Positions 63,992-64,000 of a stretch of 64,000 nt of DNA are shown one piece after another. Location: positions 673,461 to 737,460 of the forward strand of contig NZ_FNBN01000003.1 in assembly GCF_900102545.1 (NCBI RefSeq). The letters are read 5' to 3'. The notes beneath the pieces were generated by a model. It had not been told where the DNA came from. It made no database searches and saw nothing but the letters and a program-made list of their open reading frames with translations. The DNA is from Chitinophaga filiformis (GTDB lineage Bacteria; Bacteroidota; Bacteroidia; Chitinophagales; Chitinophagaceae). The stretch's first letter is position 1; each line of letters begins with the position of its first letter. The translations under genes were made by a program, and so were the position numbers.

Positions 63992-64000
63992 CTGTATCTC

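Overview
The window looks like chromosome of a Bacteroidota bacterium, most likely family Chitinophagaceae and close to Chitinophaga. This rests on two SusC/SusD pairs (one with an ECF sigma/FecR signalling pair), a C-terminal type IX secretion sorting tail, large FtsX-type permeases beginning MLKNY, promoters of the TTTG-N19-TAnnTTTG type, and few Shine-Dalgarno sequences. No plasmid, phage or CRISPR hallmark is seen; the genus is inferred from family content.

Layout. 1-3.3 kb: the 3' part of a mannose-6-phosphate isomerase gene, a sugar porter and a ROK kinase in overlapping genes, probably a hexose (mannose-like) uptake operon. 3.4-9 kb: a RibD-like reductase, a GlxA-type regulator, pyruvate oxidase poxB, an AraC regulator with an SDR oxidoreductase controlled by shared 21-bp boxes, and a SnoaL-like protein. 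9-14 kb: two paralogous MacB/FtsX-type permeases. 14-20 kb: a tiny Lys-rich secreted protein, a DUF4272-like protein, an S8 peptidase with a small I9-like partner, a secreted alpha/beta hydrolase, a striking 5+5 copy 11-bp inverted repeat, and an ArsR-GNAT pair. 20-25 kb: a SusC/SusD pair behind a consensus promoter, a 27-codon leader ORF and a hairpin. 25-27.4 kb: orphan, partly AT-rich genes. 27.5-34.6 kb: a sigma factor-FecR-SusC(STN)-SusD operon on the minus strand. 34.7-40.4 kb: an APC permease, a second RibD-like reductase and an 1142-residue GxGYxYP/PA14/crystallin/ricin/PA14 protein with a T9SS tail.

40.6-44.5 kb is a peroxide-defence island: catalase and OxyR with two ankyrin paralogues, tied together by near-identical OxyR-type palindromes. 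Next come a tRNA-Gly(GCC) and a tRNA-Cys(GCA)-like gene whose T arm carries a 3-nt insertion. 44.7-47.3 kb holds an unusual pair: an SDR-fold protein with an N-terminal zinc ribbon and no catalytic tyrosine, followed by a ribonuclease-inhibitor-type leucine-rich-repeat protein. 47.6-62.0 kb is a complete minus-strand nuoA-N operon for proton-pumping NADH dehydrogenase (NuoC and NuoD fused, NuoG with the extra N7 cluster site). The window ends with a CBS-domain protein and a secreted two-repeat protein.

The best candidates for undescribed biology are the zinc-ribbon SDR/LRR pair, the S8 peptidase with its small partner, the leader ORF before SusC, the 11-bp inverted array, and the OxyR-linked ankyrin/catalase regulon.
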